DNA from: Pagrus major
Lineage: Eukaryota; Chordata; Actinopteri; Spariformes; Sparidae
Direction: 5' to 3'
NCBI RefSeq assembly: GCF_040436345.1
Contig: NC_133221.1
Location: 23,074,665 to 23,138,664, forward strand
DNA: 64,000 nucleotides
Shown here: piece by piece, positions 37,201-47,715 of the stretch
How the letters are laid out: the number at the start of each line of letters is the position of its first letter
How positions within the stretch are numbered: position 1 is the first letter of the stretch
The notes under the pieces: model-generated
The model's input: only the letters and a program-made list of their open reading frames with translations
Databases searched by the model: none
What the model was told of the DNA's origin: nothing
Made by a program: the position numbers and the translations under genes

Positions 37201-37385
37201 CTCGCTCCGTCCAACACGGCGAGGAGGAGATCCAGTGATAACAGAACCACGAGGCCTTGGCGAGGAGACGTGACTGCAGCCACGACAACAGCCAGTGGGT
37301 GTCCAGCTGGGGAGATCGCAGCCAGGAGAGGGTTTTCGTTCTTCCAAGGGAACTGCACTGCTGTTTCTTCAAACCTGCACCAGCC

Positions 37386-37571
37386 ATGTCTTCTGCACGG
37401 AAACAACTCGTGTGGAGCATAAAGAAAAACTTGTACAGACTCTCAGGAAAAGTCGTGTACGAGCTGGCCAGAGACATTGCAACTGATGGAAAAGGTGCAA
37501 CTGACCTGGAGTCTTCTGATGAAGAAGGTTGTGTCGGTTATATCCTTGACTATATGCAGTCTGAAACTTGA
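37386..37571 (+). pseudogene. Short frame upstream of gag, ending at an in-frame TGA
   Basis: Begins with an ATG in fair start context (G at -3) and encodes 61 residues rich in basic and helical positions (SSARKQLVWSIKKNLY). It ends at TGA 37569-37571. The next gag start at 37593 is in the same frame 21 bases further on. This suggests the short frame is the N-terminal part of gag cut off by a stop, though a separate leader peptide cannot be excluded. In the family the gag N-terminus serves particle assembly. Confidence 0.6.
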
Positions 37572-37592
37572 ATCAGTTCTGAAGATGAGGGT

Positions 37593-39032
37593 ATGAGTCA
37601 GCTGCTAATGTTAAATGATTTAGTGTGTCAGTTGATTGAGAATCCTGATACAGTTGATATCTCAAATGGGGCTACACAACAACATGAGACACATACAAAC
37701 ATTCCAACAGAAGACACTACACCAACACATGCTAACGACAACACATCAGCAACCAGCACTACCCTCCCAAAAGATGCAGCTATGGGTCACACCATACAAC
37801 AACACATTCATCCAAACACTGACACTGCCACTCACAGTGTAGACCAGCTCCAAGTAATGTATGAAGAGCTGGGCAAGAAGCTGAGACATTATCAAGACAC
37901 TGCTACCCCACCACATAGCATGCAACCATCCAGTCGCACACACTTAAAGGGTGACACACAGACAGTGATTTCTCCCAAGGACTTACCTTATCTCCAGCGT
38001 AGAGACTTTAAGGTGCACGGGGGACAGATCGGGGATCAAAATTCTGAAGTCACATATAACAGTGTCTGTAAGCAGATCGACGAAGGCGTCAGAGAGGGTT
38101 TTACAGAGGCAGAAGTTATCCGTGGTGTTTTGAGGATCATCAAGCCGGGAGCTTTCAAGGACATGCTCACAAATAAAGATGAAATAACCATCTGTGAACT
38201 GAAGGGCTTCCTCAGATCTCATCTGGGCGAAAAGGCAAGTACAGAACTGTTCCAGGAACTAATGTGTGCAAAGCAAAATGAGCAAGAACCCCCCCAGCAG
38301 TTTGTATATCGTATGATCGGGCTTAAACAGAGAATCCTCTTCCAAGCAAAGCAGGCCAACACAGACATTCGCTATGACCCCAAAACCATCCAGGAGGTTT
38401 TCCTGCACACCATCTACCAGGGTCTGGGTCCAAAACATACAGATGTCAGACAACAGTTAAGACCACTGCTCGCAAACAACCAAGTAACTGATGAGGACAT
38501 AGTCAGCCGAGTCACAAAGATAATCAGTGATGAAAATGAACATCAGCGACGGCTGGGCTATGTCTCCAAACCAAAAGCAATGCATGCACACAGTGCTCAA
38601 GTGGGTGATGGAGATCAAACTGCGGACAAGAGAGAACATCACACCATACATAAACTCAGTGCTCAGGTGGAGAGTCTGACCAAGATGGTTGCCGCTTTAA
38701 TGGATCAGCAAGCAGCAGCTATACAAACAACTCATCCAAAGGCTTCCCCCGCTAAAATACTTGACCTGCCCCAGGCCCATCCCACCGCCGTGCCCAGCAA
38801 AGCCCCACCTCCCACACCAGGTCTGCTCTCCTTCCCAAGGAAGAGTAAAGTGCCCCTCTGTAACAACTGCTCGCTCCATGGCTCAGAGAACTGTGACCAT
38901 TGTTTTGTGTGTGGTGCTTCAGGACACCGGGCTGTTGGCTGCTCAAAAAGAGTCTGGCAGCAGGGAAACGGGAGCCGGTCTCTGTCGAGGGACAACCAGA
39001 GGCCGTTTCACAGTCCCAGTCCCACTCAGTAA
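37593..39032 (+). CDS. gag: Gypsy gag polyprotein (479 codons from this ATG)
   Basis: Encodes the structural protein that packages element RNA. A Thr/His/Asn-rich N-terminal region is followed by a helical core at about residues 130-330 (for example [17 protein letters not shown] and [10 protein letters not shown]), as in the Ty3/gypsy capsid. The C-terminal part has a Cys-rich segment and one CCHC zinc knuckle, [14 protein letters not shown] (C-x2-C-x4-H-x4-C), at about residues 438-451, typical of nucleocapsid RNA binding. It stops at TAA 39030-39032 and overlaps pol by about 130 bases. The true N-terminus probably lies upstream, across the TGA at 37569. Confidence 0.9.
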   Translation: MSQLLMLNDLVCQLIENPDTVDISNGATQQHETHTNIPTEDTTPTHANDNTSATSTTLPKDAAMGHTIQQHIHPNTDTATHSVDQLQVMYEELGKKLRHYQDTATPPHSMQPSSRTHLKGDTQTVISPKDLPYLQRRDFKVHGGQIGDQNSEVTYNSVCKQIDEGVREGFTEAEVIRGVLRIIKPGAFKDMLTNKDEITICELKGFLRSHLGEKASTELFQELMCAKQNEQEPPQQFVYRMIGLKQRILFQAKQANTDIRYDPKTIQEVFLHTIYQGLGPKHTDVRQQLRPLLANNQVTDEDIVSRVTKIISDENEHQRRLGYVSKPKAMHAHSAQVGDGDQTADKREHHTIHKLSAQVESLTKMVAALMDQQAAAIQTTHPKASPAKILDLPQAHPTAVPSKAPPPTPGLLSFPRKSKVPLCNNCSLHGSENCDHCFVCGASGHRAVGCSKRVWQQGNGSRSLSRDNQRPFHSPSPTQ

Positions 39033-42000
39033 CCTCCACACATAGACAGCGAAACACAAAACAGAAAAAACATCACAAGAAAATGGGTGAACCCTGCACT
39101 CAAAACACATTACATCCTCACAATAGCACCCCCACAGTACCACTGATTGGCAAGAAGAGTCTTCTCAAGTGCTTCATAAGTGGTTACGCAGCAACAGTAC
39201 TATTTGACACTGGCTCACAAGTAAGCATCATTGACCGGTCCTGGAGGGAAAGATTCATCCCCAGTTACCCAGTGCGGCCACTGGATGAGCTTCTCGACGC
39301 AGGGGAAAGCTTCCGCCTGTATGCTGCAAATGGACAGTCAATCCCCTATGACGGATGGGTGGAGCTGATGGTTAACCTCCCAGGTAACGACAACCCAGAT
39401 CTTGCAGTACAGGTCCCCTTTTTAGTCAGTCAGCTTCCCCTCCCTCAGCCCATAATTGGCTCTAATGTTCTTGATGAAATGATTAGTGGCCCACAGTCTT
39501 CTGCTGAAACACATGCTATGGTTATCAGTCTTTTGCAAAAAGCACTTGGAGTAGAGGAAGACCAAGCAGTAGCTATGGTTAATTTTACTCAGGTCCAGAA
39601 AACATCAAATGACAACATTGCCACAGTCCGAGTAGGGAAAGAAGATGTAACTATACCAGCTGGGAGAACTGTTCATGTACGATGTAGAGTCCCACCGACA
39701 CTTGACACATCAGACTCTGTTGTTCTATATGAACCCCCAGAAGAGAGCGCATGCATAGAACAGCTGAGTGTAGGGGAGGGCCTCTTAGAGATCAGTGACA
39801 ACAGGTGGCCCCTTATTCACGTGCCCATTTCCAACCACACTAAGCATGAAATCACTATCCCAAAGAGAACAGAATTAGGCTCCATCCAGCACATAACCAA
39901 AGTCATTGAAATGGGAAAACTAGAGACACAACAGAGTGGGAAGCCACCAGCTCAAGCTGTTGGAGCAGAAGTGAATGTCACCACTCCTACACCACCACCA
40001 GCTGATCTATGGCAACCACCTATCGACCTAAGCCATCTCAAGCCAGAGCAACAACGACTGGTGGAGGAAATGCTTCATGAGGAGTCTGCAGCATTTGCCC
40101 GTGACAGCACTGACATTGGGTGCATCCCCTCTCTTCAGATGTCAATTAAGCTCCAGGACGACATCCCTGTACAGAAGTGTTATGCTTCAGTCCCCAAGCC
40201 ACTGTACAAGGAAGTAAAAGAGTACATCCAAGAGTTGTTAGTGAAAGGGTGGATTGTTAAGTCCAAGTCTCCATATGCTGCACCTATTGTCTGTGTCAGA
40301 AAAAAAGACGGATCACTACGCCTTTGCATTGATTATAGGCTGCTCAACAAAAAGACTGTACCCGACAGACATCCTCTCCCCCGCATACAAGACCTGATTG
40401 ACTCACTTGGAGGCTACAGCTGGTTTTCCATCTTAGACCAGGGCAAAGCCTATCACCAGGGCTTCATTGCTGAGGGCTCAAGGCACCTTACAGCTTTCAT
40501 TACCCCTTGGGGTTTATATGAGTGGATCAGGATGCCCTTTGGTTTAACAAATGCACCAGCAGCCTTCCAGAGAAGCATGGAGGAAATGCTTGACACATTA
40601 AGGGATGAGTGTTGCATTCCTTATCTGGACGATGTCCTCTGCTTCTCTCAGTCATTTGAAGAGCATGTCGAGGTGTTGCGGCGTGTACTCCAAGCTCTAC
40701 AGCGCCATGGTGTAAAGTTGAGGCCGGAAAAGTGTGAGTTATTCAGGAAGGAGGTCAGGTATGTGGGGCGGCTGGTGTCTGAAAACGGTGTGAGAGTGGA
40801 TCCTAAGGATGTCGAAGCAGTACAGGCCCTGAAAGAGAAAACTCCACAGACAGTAGGAGATGTCAGACGACTACTAGGTTTCCTGAGCTATTACAGAGCG
40901 TATGTCCAAGACTTTTCACGCATAGCAAGACCCTTATATGAGATCCTGCAGGTAAAGTCCAATCCATCACCTCCCAAGCCTGCAAGGGGAAAAACAAAAG
41001 GCCCTCAACTCCCTTCACGCACCCCTGTTGAGTGGACCAGTGAGCATCAGCAGATCCTGGAGTGCCTCATAAACATTCTGACCAACCCCCCCGTGTTAGC
41101 GTACCCAGACTTTGATCACCCCTTCATACTCCATACTGACGCTTCCCAACAGGGCCTTGGAGCTGTCCTGTATCAAAATCAGGGTGGGAAGATGAGAGTA
41201 GTCGCCTATGGGTCTCGCACACTTACACCAGCAGAGCAAAGCTATCATCCCCACAGTGGTAAACTCGAGTTTTTAGCCTTGAAATGGGCAGTGTGTGACA
41301 AATTCAGGGATTACTTGTTTTATGCACCCCATTTTGTTGTCTACACTGACAACAATCCTCTCACTTATGTGATGAGCACAGCTAAGCTTAACGCAGTGGG
41401 CCATCGCTGGGTAGGGCAGCTCGCAGACTTTCGCTTTGAGATAAGATACAAACCAGGTAGACTGAATGTTGATGCCGACACGCTCTCTCGTTGTCCCTTT
41501 GACATCAACACCTATATGAGTCAGTGTAGTGAGAACTTGTCAGAAGAGGCAGTGTGTGCAGCCTGGGGAGGGAGTAGAGTAGCTCAGCAGGGAGAAGTGG
41601 CATGGGTGGCAGCTCTTAACATTGCATCACACCCACAAACTCTGACAGAACCTTTTCCAGTTATTGACCACAGTGACCTTGTCAGTGAACAACAGAGAGA
41701 TCCAGTCATTGGGAAAATCTTAGAGTTAAAAAAGAAAACCAAAGAGATGACCGAGGACAGACGCAGGGCATTAGACAAACCCACCAGGAAACTTTCTAGG
41801 GAGTGGAGCAGGCTGTATATAGAGAATGACCTCCTGTATAGGAAAACACTTGGTCGCAAACAGCTAGTCTTACCCACCACATACAGACAGACAGCCCTCA
41901 CTTACCTACACAATAACATGGGACATGTGGGTGTGGAAAGAGTACTGAGCCTTGCAAGACAACGTTTTTATTGGCCTTTTATGAAAAATGATATTGAGGA

Positions 42001-43567
42001 GTACATCAGCAGGAAGTGTCGTTGTATACAGCAGAAAAAGCCAGCTGTGCATGACAGAGCGCCCATGGGGAGCCTCACATCAAGCTCACCCCTTGAACTT
42101 GTCTGCATTGACTTCCTCCACCTTGAAACCAGCCGTGGTGGATATGAATACATTCTGGTAGTCATCGACCACTTTACCAGGTTTGCACAGGCATACTTCA
42201 CCAGAAACAAGGCAGGCAAAACTGCTGCAGACAAGATTTTCAATGACTTTGTTCCACGGTTTGGTTATCCAACTAAACTTCACCACGACCAAGGCAGAGA
42301 GTTCGAGAATGAACTGTTTCGGGCCCTCAGGCAGCTCTCCGGCGTGCAGCACTCCAGAACGTCGCCTTATCACCCACAGGGCAATCCGGTGGAGAGGTTA
42401 AATCGGACCCTGTTGCAAATGCTCCGCACACTAGGAGAAAAGGAGAGAGAGACTTGGAAAGATCACTTGCCTCATGTCATTCATGCGTACAACTGTACTA
42501 AACATGAGTCAACAGGCTATTCCCCATATTACCTGTTGTATGGGCACCATCCACGTCTCCCTGTCGACCTCCTCTTTGGACTATTAACAGAGGAAGGAAC
42601 AAACACGGCAAAGGGATACGCAGACAAATGGGCAGAGAGAATGACTGAAGCATACAGAATAGCTAGCACCAACAGTCAGCAGTCAAGTGCTAAAGGTAAA
42701 CGCTATTATGACAAAAGAAACAGAGGTGTGACTCTACAGCCAGGGGACAGGGTCTTGGTCCGTAATGTTGTTGAAAGGGGAGGTCCATGTAAATTAAAGC
42801 CCTATTGGGAAAAGATGATTTACATTGTGAGAGAGCAAGTTGGTGAAAATCCAGTCTATAAGGTTAGTCCTGAGACAGGGAGCCGTCCGCCCCGCACTCT
42901 CCACCGAAACATGTTGCTCCAAGTAAATGACTTACCTGTAGAGCCACCAACCGAGAATACACCTGTTCAAAAGAGAAACAAAAGATCAGCAAAACCAGTA
43001 AGATCAATGGAACAGACACAGAACCCTGACACAAGTGAATCAGATGAAGAGAAAGAAGCACCATGTTATTGGCTGCGCAGGCCGAGAGCACCACAGAAAG
43101 ATGACAGTGTCATGCCTCAACTCACCTGTGAGATATCAAAACACACTGAGCACACTCATACAGGGGAAACTGGTCCTGTCGAGCCTGTATCTGAAAGTGA
43201 AAGTGTTAATGAGGAAGGACAAGAGGGACAGGGTGACGATGAGCTCGGTGCTGTTGCTGAACAGTTGCCTCATGATGGACGGGAGTCGCCTCATGTTGAT
43301 GGCCAAGAGGGAGAAATCCAGGAGACACAGCCTCACACTCAGCCTACACTGAGGAGATCCACCAGAGACAAGCGCCCTGGCCAGATGTTGACTTACAGCT
43401 CCCTGGGCCAACCAACCTATGAGCCACGCCCTGTGGTCAGTACATTAGCAGCTCAGCCCTTAACTTATGCTCATCAGTATCCACAGCCTTACTTTCAGTC
43501 ATTCCAACTGACACCTGTCATTACTCCCACTTACCTGCCATTCATCTATCCTATTCATTGCTATTGA
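38900..43567 (+). CDS. pol: Gypsy pol polyprotein (protease, RT, RNase H, integrase)
   Basis: 1555 codons from the first Met in this frame; the real product is probably made by -1 frameshifting from gag. Aspartic protease: DTGS at residue 103. Reverse transcriptase: [26 protein letters not shown] and the YLDD box at 575-578. RNase [15 protein letters not shown] (Asp747) and YTDNNPLTY (Asp817). Integrase: an HH-CC type zinc segment at about 1003-1045, then Asp1071 (CIDFLHLE), Asp1130 (HHDQGREFE) and Glu1165 (NPVERLNRT). A GPY/F-like module follows ([14 protein letters not shown]), then a roughly 200-residue hydrophilic tail with no recognised domain. All catalytic residues are present and there is no internal stop, so pol looks intact. 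Confidence 0.95.
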   Translation: MFCVWCFRTPGCWLLKKSLAAGKREPVSVEGQPEAVSQSQSHSVTSTHRQRNTKQKKHHKKMGEPCTQNTLHPHNSTPTVPLIGKKSLLKCFISGYAATVLFDTGSQVSIIDRSWRERFIPSYPVRPLDELLDAGESFRLYAANGQSIPYDGWVELMVNLPGNDNPDLAVQVPFLVSQLPLPQPIIGSNVLDEMISGPQSSAETHAMVISLLQKALGVEEDQAVAMVNFTQVQKTSNDNIATVRVGKEDVTIPAGRTVHVRCRVPPTLDTSDSVVLYEPPEESACIEQLSVGEGLLEISDNRWPLIHVPISNHTKHEITIPKRTELGSIQHITKVIEMGKLETQQSGKPPAQAVGAEVNVTTPTPPPADLWQPPIDLSHLKPEQQRLVEEMLHEESAAFARDSTDIGCIPSLQMSIKLQDDIPVQKCYASVPKPLYKEVKEYIQELLVKGWIVKSKSPYAAPIVCVRKKDGSLRLCIDYRLLNKKTVPDRHPLPRIQDLIDSLGGYSWFSILDQGKAYHQGFIAEGSRHLTAFITPWGLYEWIRMPFGLTNAPAAFQRSMEEMLDTLRDECCIPYLDDVLCFSQSFEEHVEVLRRVLQALQRHGVKLRPEKCELFRKEVRYVGRLVSENGVRVDPKDVEAVQALKEKTPQTVGDVRRLLGFLSYYRAYVQDFSRIARPLYEILQVKSNPSPPKPARGKTKGPQLPSRTPVEWTSEHQQILECLINILTNPPVLAYPDFDHPFILHTDASQQGLGAVLYQNQGGKMRVVAYGSRTLTPAEQSYHPHSGKLEFLALKWAVCDKFRDYLFYAPHFVVYTDNNPLTYVMSTAKLNAVGHRWVGQLADFRFEIRYKPGRLNVDADTLSRCPFDINTYMSQCSENLSEEAVCAAWGGSRVAQQGEVAWVAALNIASHPQTLTEPFPVIDHSDLVSEQQRDPVIGKILELKKKTKEMTEDRRRALDKPTRKLSREWSRLYIENDLLYRKTLGRKQLVLPTTYRQTALTYLHNNMGHVGVERVLSLARQRFYWPFMKNDIEEYISRKCRCIQQKKPAVHDRAPMGSLTSSSPLELVCIDFLHLETSRGGYEYILVVIDHFTRFAQAYFTRNKAGKTAADKIFNDFVPRFGYPTKLHHDQGREFENELFRALRQLSGVQHSRTSPYHPQGNPVERLNRTLLQMLRTLGEKERETWKDHLPHVIHAYNCTKHESTGYSPYYLLYGHHPRLPVDLLFGLLTEEGTNTAKGYADKWAERMTEAYRIASTNSQQSSAKGKRYYDKRNRGVTLQPGDRVLVRNVVERGGPCKLKPYWEKMIYIVREQVGENPVYKVSPETGSRPPRTLHRNMLLQVNDLPVEPPTENTPVQKRNKRSAKPVRSMEQTQNPDTSESDEEKEAPCYWLRRPRAPQKDDSVMPQLTCEISKHTEHTHTGETGPVEPVSESESVNEEGQEGQGDDELGAVAEQLPHDGRESPHVDGQEGEIQETQPHTQPTLRRSTRDKRPGQMLTYSSLGQPTYEPRPVVSTLAAQPLTYAHQYPQPYFQSFQLTPVITPTYLPFIYPIHCY

Positions 43568-43750
43568 ACAGTAAACACACACATACACTTAACACATGAT
43601 CATCTTGAGTAACATGGTGTTGTATTTGTATTTTGAGTATCAGACTAGTTCAAGTCTTTTCATATGTTGATGAAAGTTTACAGTTATGAGAAATAATGTG
43701 AAGTTTATGGTTGTGTTGTGAATTGCAAGTGTCGGGAGCCACTTTTGTTT

Positions 43751-43761
43751 GTGGGGGAGTG
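43751..43761 (+). promoter_or_regulatory. Polypurine tract of the gypsy element
   Basis: gtgggggagtg directly before the 3' LTR, the expected place for plus-strand DNA priming. It is short but G-rich. Confidence 0.75.
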
Positions 43762-44785
43762 TGTAGCGAACCCAAGAATGTGTCACCACATTAATTTGAA
43801 TTGAAAGGAAATTAATCCTTCTGTTAATTTTTACGGATTGAAGGTGATTCTCCGGTAATATATGTTATACAGACATTTTATTTTTTATGTACATTGTGAA
43901 AAAGGGAACATTAGTAAGTGGAACCTTTGAGGCCGGGACTGTTGCCATTCCGGTGGTCTCAGGTGTGGACTTCCGCCCACTCGTCAGACGCAACTTGGAC
44001 GGCACATGTACAACTCCGTGTCTTCATTACTCTTCTATTCTGTCTGTTTCCACAGGTCAGTACGTGACAATGGTTGATAAATTGAAGTTGTTTATACTTC
44101 TATTTGTGCATACGTACACTGAGAGTGAGTTTTATGGTCATTTGCGTATGTTTATTGTTGTTAAAGAAGTCGGAAATTCGTGCTGTTACTGACGGTAAAT
44201 TGGCGGTTTTTTGCCCCTGCCTTTGTCTTGCAGGCGGTCAAGTGTGTTCGAGACTGCTACTACACACGCACATAGTCTCATACCTGCAAACAAGAAACGC
44301 ACAACTGATAGCATGGTTCATTTATGTTAATTTAATAATAAGAGTTTAAGGATGTTTATGGAAGATTTGTATAGAAAAATGTTTATATCCCTCCGTGAGT
44401 TCACTTGTAGTTCAGTGTGTATCACATTCAGTAAAACAGCAGAAGTAAGCTGCATGCTAGTCACAGTAAAATGACACTGTAAATTGTGCTATAGATTTAT
44501 AGTATGCAATGTGCCTTTTCTTACAGTCAGATTACAGGGTAATGCTGTATTAATTTGTGATTGATTTGTTTGTATGAGATTATTGGATGGATGTGATTTA
44601 TAGACCTAAAACTGATGGGGATATGACATTGCAGAGTTAATGCTGTATTTTGAATTTTGGAGAATTAAAGAGACGCAACTTGGACGGCACATGTACAACT
44701 CCGTGTCTTCATTACTCTTCTATTCTGTCTGTTTCCACAGACAATTGTATTTGTTCCACAGGTCCCACATTCGGGACCCGTAACA
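43762..44785 (+). repeat. 3' LTR of the gypsy element
   Basis: 1024 bp. Every stretch I aligned is identical to the 5' LTR at an offset of 7608 bp, including the internal 70-bp repeat. LTRs are made identical at insertion, so this insertion is recent. Confidence 0.95.
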
Positions 44786-44789
44786 AAAA

Positions 44790-46483
44790 CTCTTTAAGGT
44801 GATGTGTTGGACTTGATAGCATACAGTTGCCTCTTCACATGTCAAGCAGACACAGAGCAACATTAGCACTCACCACATTTTTCTGGCCAGTCACTAATCA
44901 CTCTTCCATTTGGTGCTGGGTGGGTGTACAGTCAGTTTATCAGAGCTTTTACACTTATTAAGGCTGTAAATGAGGTCGATGACAGTGGTGAACCCGAGTG
45001 GTAAAGTAATGAGCTTGAAGATGCTAAAATGCATGTTAGAGCTGAGCTGCTGAGTTGGTGCCAGATCTCTATTTTGTCACCAGGAACAACCACTTACACA
45101 TGACAAACAGTAACTTGACCCAAATCATAAAATATTGATTAGTGCAGCTTTAATGTTGGGGACAGATCGATCCTGGAGTCATCTTGCTACTGATTGTTAA
45201 GAACCCTCCCCAAACAGAAAAGCTAACATGATGTCTGAAGTGGAAGGAACTAACACTTCAGTCTGATTACCAGACTAGAGAAGATAGCAGTCATGGTTAA
45301 AGTGAAACTTAACAGCCGCTGAACATCTTGTTTTTGCTGACCTCTAGTGGAGTAACGTCTCCGTGCTGCTGTGATGTAGAAGTGTACTCCTGCATGTGGT
45401 CAGTGCACGATGACATCACTTCTGGGTGTGGTGACAGGTGTGACGCTCTCGAGACTTTTTTCCTCCAGTGGAATATGATTCACTGCTTTTCTGTGTATCT
45501 ATTTTTTTCTCGACTGATCGAGGTCCTTGTCAGGAAAACATATCATCGATTGTTCTGCTGTCATTTATTAGTTGAGTCCCTGACAGAAACTTTGTCTGAG
45601 TGAATCCACAAAGAAATGGAACCTCGCTTTTGTGCCAAGGAACATAAAAGGCTTCTAAAGAAAAGCCTTTACTGGAAATGTGTGTGATTTTGTTAGTTAC
45701 AATATGATTCAGAGTGTTCCTGTTCTAGTCCTGACTCATTATACCTGGTTGTAGTTAAAAGAGGGTTATTGTGGTTCAATCTTCACAGTTGAAACTAATC
45801 TCTTCCCACTTCTCTAACTGCTTACAGACACGCTCAAAAATTGAGACATTTCTCTGAAAATGAAAAACATGGAGATGATTAACTAAAATCCAATGTTCTG
45901 ATGTCCACGTGTGACTTTAAACTGGAAAACAAAAGTTTCTGATCAAAACATGGTGGTTTGTATCTGTAAATGTGCAGTCTCACGAGTGACTCACGGTTAA
46001 GATGGGTGAAGAAAGTGTTTCCACTGTGGCTGTCCTTACTGTGAGGTTATCTGTGCTCAAGCTGCTATAATCAGCATCTGCAACATCTTTCAGAAGAACT
46101 GAAAATGTCTCCTTATATAGTATAACAAATTCACGGAACACATCTGTAGATACAGAAGACGTAAACAGGAGTCTGAGTGGTAATGAAGCAGCCTCTCCCA
46201 GTGAGATAGAGGAGAACACCCTGCAGCCATATTTGGGGCATCTGTTTCATCAGTCCAGAGGTATTTGGAGATTTCCTGTCATTGCGTAACCAAATACAGA
46301 CAGTTTTGATTTAAATCTTCCAAGGAAGGCATTTCGTCTTCCTTGCAGACTTTAATCAAAACTGTCTGTGTTTGAAGAGGGAATGAACAAAGAGAGGCAT
46401 TTGACTAAATAAAATAATGTTTATTTTGAATGTAAATGAATGAACATTGGCAGATTTTTAAGATTTTAATAAATAAACAATTA
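44790..46483. other. Intergenic region between the gypsy element and the slc26a6 3' end
   Basis: No gene was recognised. It is A+T-rich, with short stretches resembling dispersed fish repeats (about 44990-45150). The longest open frames are under 110 codons and show no familiar motif. Confidence 0.7.
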
Positions 46484-46832
46484 AAGGTGCAATATGTAGG
46501 AATTGGACACTTTTTGAATTTATACTCAAAACAAATATAGAGTAGCATTTCATCAGAATAACCGCTAACTGCTGCTAACTGTAGCTGCCGATAGCTAGTT
46601 AGCTCAGTTAGCTGTGCAGCTTGGCGGTCTCGACTGGGAACTCTGATCAGTGGTGTTTACAACACTAGCACAGGAGCTTTGGGCAGGGATGGGCCAGGGC
46701 TAGCTGGTTAGCATGCTAACTTCAGTAGATATCTCTGCAACGCAAAACATAGATGTCATTTCTTTTCATTCTGTCGATAACTTTAGTTAATTTTTGAAGG
46801 TTTTCTGCTGGAGGTCTTACATATTGCACCTT
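46484..46832. mobile_element. Non-autonomous TA-flanked element, family AAGGTGCAATATGTA, copy 1
   Basis: Left end TA-AAGGTGCAATATGTAGGAA; right end TCTTACATATTGCACCTT-TA. Inverted terminal repeats of about 20 bp, 349 bp long, with a central gctaact/agctagttagc-rich part. Related copies lie at 49407-49761 and 59386-60088. Confidence 0.75.
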
Positions 46833-47527
46833 TATACAAGTATTGATTTTGTTTGTTCGCAATTAAAAGGCAATAACTTCATTTTAAAACACAGGCTGCA
46901 AAGATGGTCAAATACATCACAGAAGAATATGAATCTGTATTGAACCAATCACTGTGTGTGTTCACAATAACTTCCAGGTAGAAACCTGCTGCATCACGCA
47001 CTAGCTTACATACAATTTGATTCTGTTTTTTCAAGTTGCGTACATCTCATTCATCTAAAATGCATGATTGATGCTGTTGTATCATATCACATCATATAAA
47101 TAACAACAATTTCACTGACGTTAGGTCGGAGAAATAATTTATTTGTTAGGCGTCAGACTGAAGAAAATGATGGCTTTAGTTCACCCAAAACTAGCAGTTA
47201 CAAAGATGCTAGCAAAGCAAAGCAGCAGTGCTTTAATATCCTGTACATCTTTAAACCTTACAGTTATGGCTAAAAATGGCATGAGGAAAATGGTTTTCCT
47301 ATTTCACATATCTCCACAATGCACATTAACGTTAGTTTTCCCTCCCGAAGTGACTGTTGTTAGCGCGACATCACAGTGATTCGTTTTTTTCATATGCTTT
47401 ATCTAGACGTGTGTATGTTTTTGTTGTTTCTGCATGACCATGAGTGTGTGAGCGTTATTACTTTGATTTGTATACTCCTCCACCATGGCATATTACTGTG
47501 TGACTCCATATGTGCAGTCTGTTGTCA

Positions 47528-47533
47528 TTTATT
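47528..47533 (-). terminator. slc26a6: Polyadenylation signal AATAAA, probable for slc26a6
   Basis: tttatt on the plus strand reads AATAAA on the minus strand, about 160 bp after the proposed slc26a6 stop. Its position supports the proposed last exon, but such hexamers are common in A+T-rich DNA. Confidence 0.4.
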
Positions 47534-47691
47534 TACATTCTATTCTTTTTGTCTTCATATGTTTGTTACAATGTGTCATCATGTGCAGGTTTGTGTGTCT
47601 GTATTCGTGACAGATGGATAAAACCCTAGATAAAACCCTCGTACAGTGTGCGGCATTTCTTCAGAATCTCCTCCATCGTTCCTCTCAGGAC

Positions 47692-47715
47692 TCAGAAATG
47701 TGTCCCCATGATCTC
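47692..47715 (-). CDS. slc26a6: Proposed slc26a6 last coding micro-exon (PDZ-type C-terminus)
   Basis: Acceptor ccttctgtttcacag, then codons EIMGTHF and TGA in the required phase 0. The resulting end T-H-F fits a class I PDZ ligand (S/T-x-hydrophobic). SLC26A6 and A3 of mammals also end in such motifs (TRL, TKF). An AATAAA follows about 160 bp on. The evidence is a good acceptor, correct phase and a plausible tail, but 24 bases is a short match. Confidence 0.5.
   Translation of the reverse strand, partial: EIMGTHF

Larger units (their letters stand above)
36154..44785 (+). mobile_element. Full-length Ty3/gypsy LTR retrotransposon
   Basis: 8632 bp. It has 1024-bp LTRs at 36154-37177 and 43762-44785 that begin TGTAGCG and end GTAACA. 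They are offset by exactly 7608 bp and appear identical where I compared them. It is flanked by AAAA on both sides (36150-36153 and 44786-44789), a probable 4-bp target duplication, though the A-rich site makes this less certain. Internal order: primer-binding site, gag with CCHC knuckle, then pol in the -1 frame with protease, reverse transcriptase, RNase H and integrase. That order identifies Ty3/gypsy (Metaviridae) rather than Copia. No envelope gene was recognised. The gag frame carries one in-frame TGA at 37569-37571, so this copy may not be autonomous as it stands. Confidence 0.97.

Noticed and set aside
42700..43761. Search for an envelope gene downstream of pol
   Set aside because: Only the hydrophilic tail of pol and a short non-coding stretch are present. 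No signal peptide or membrane segment was seen.
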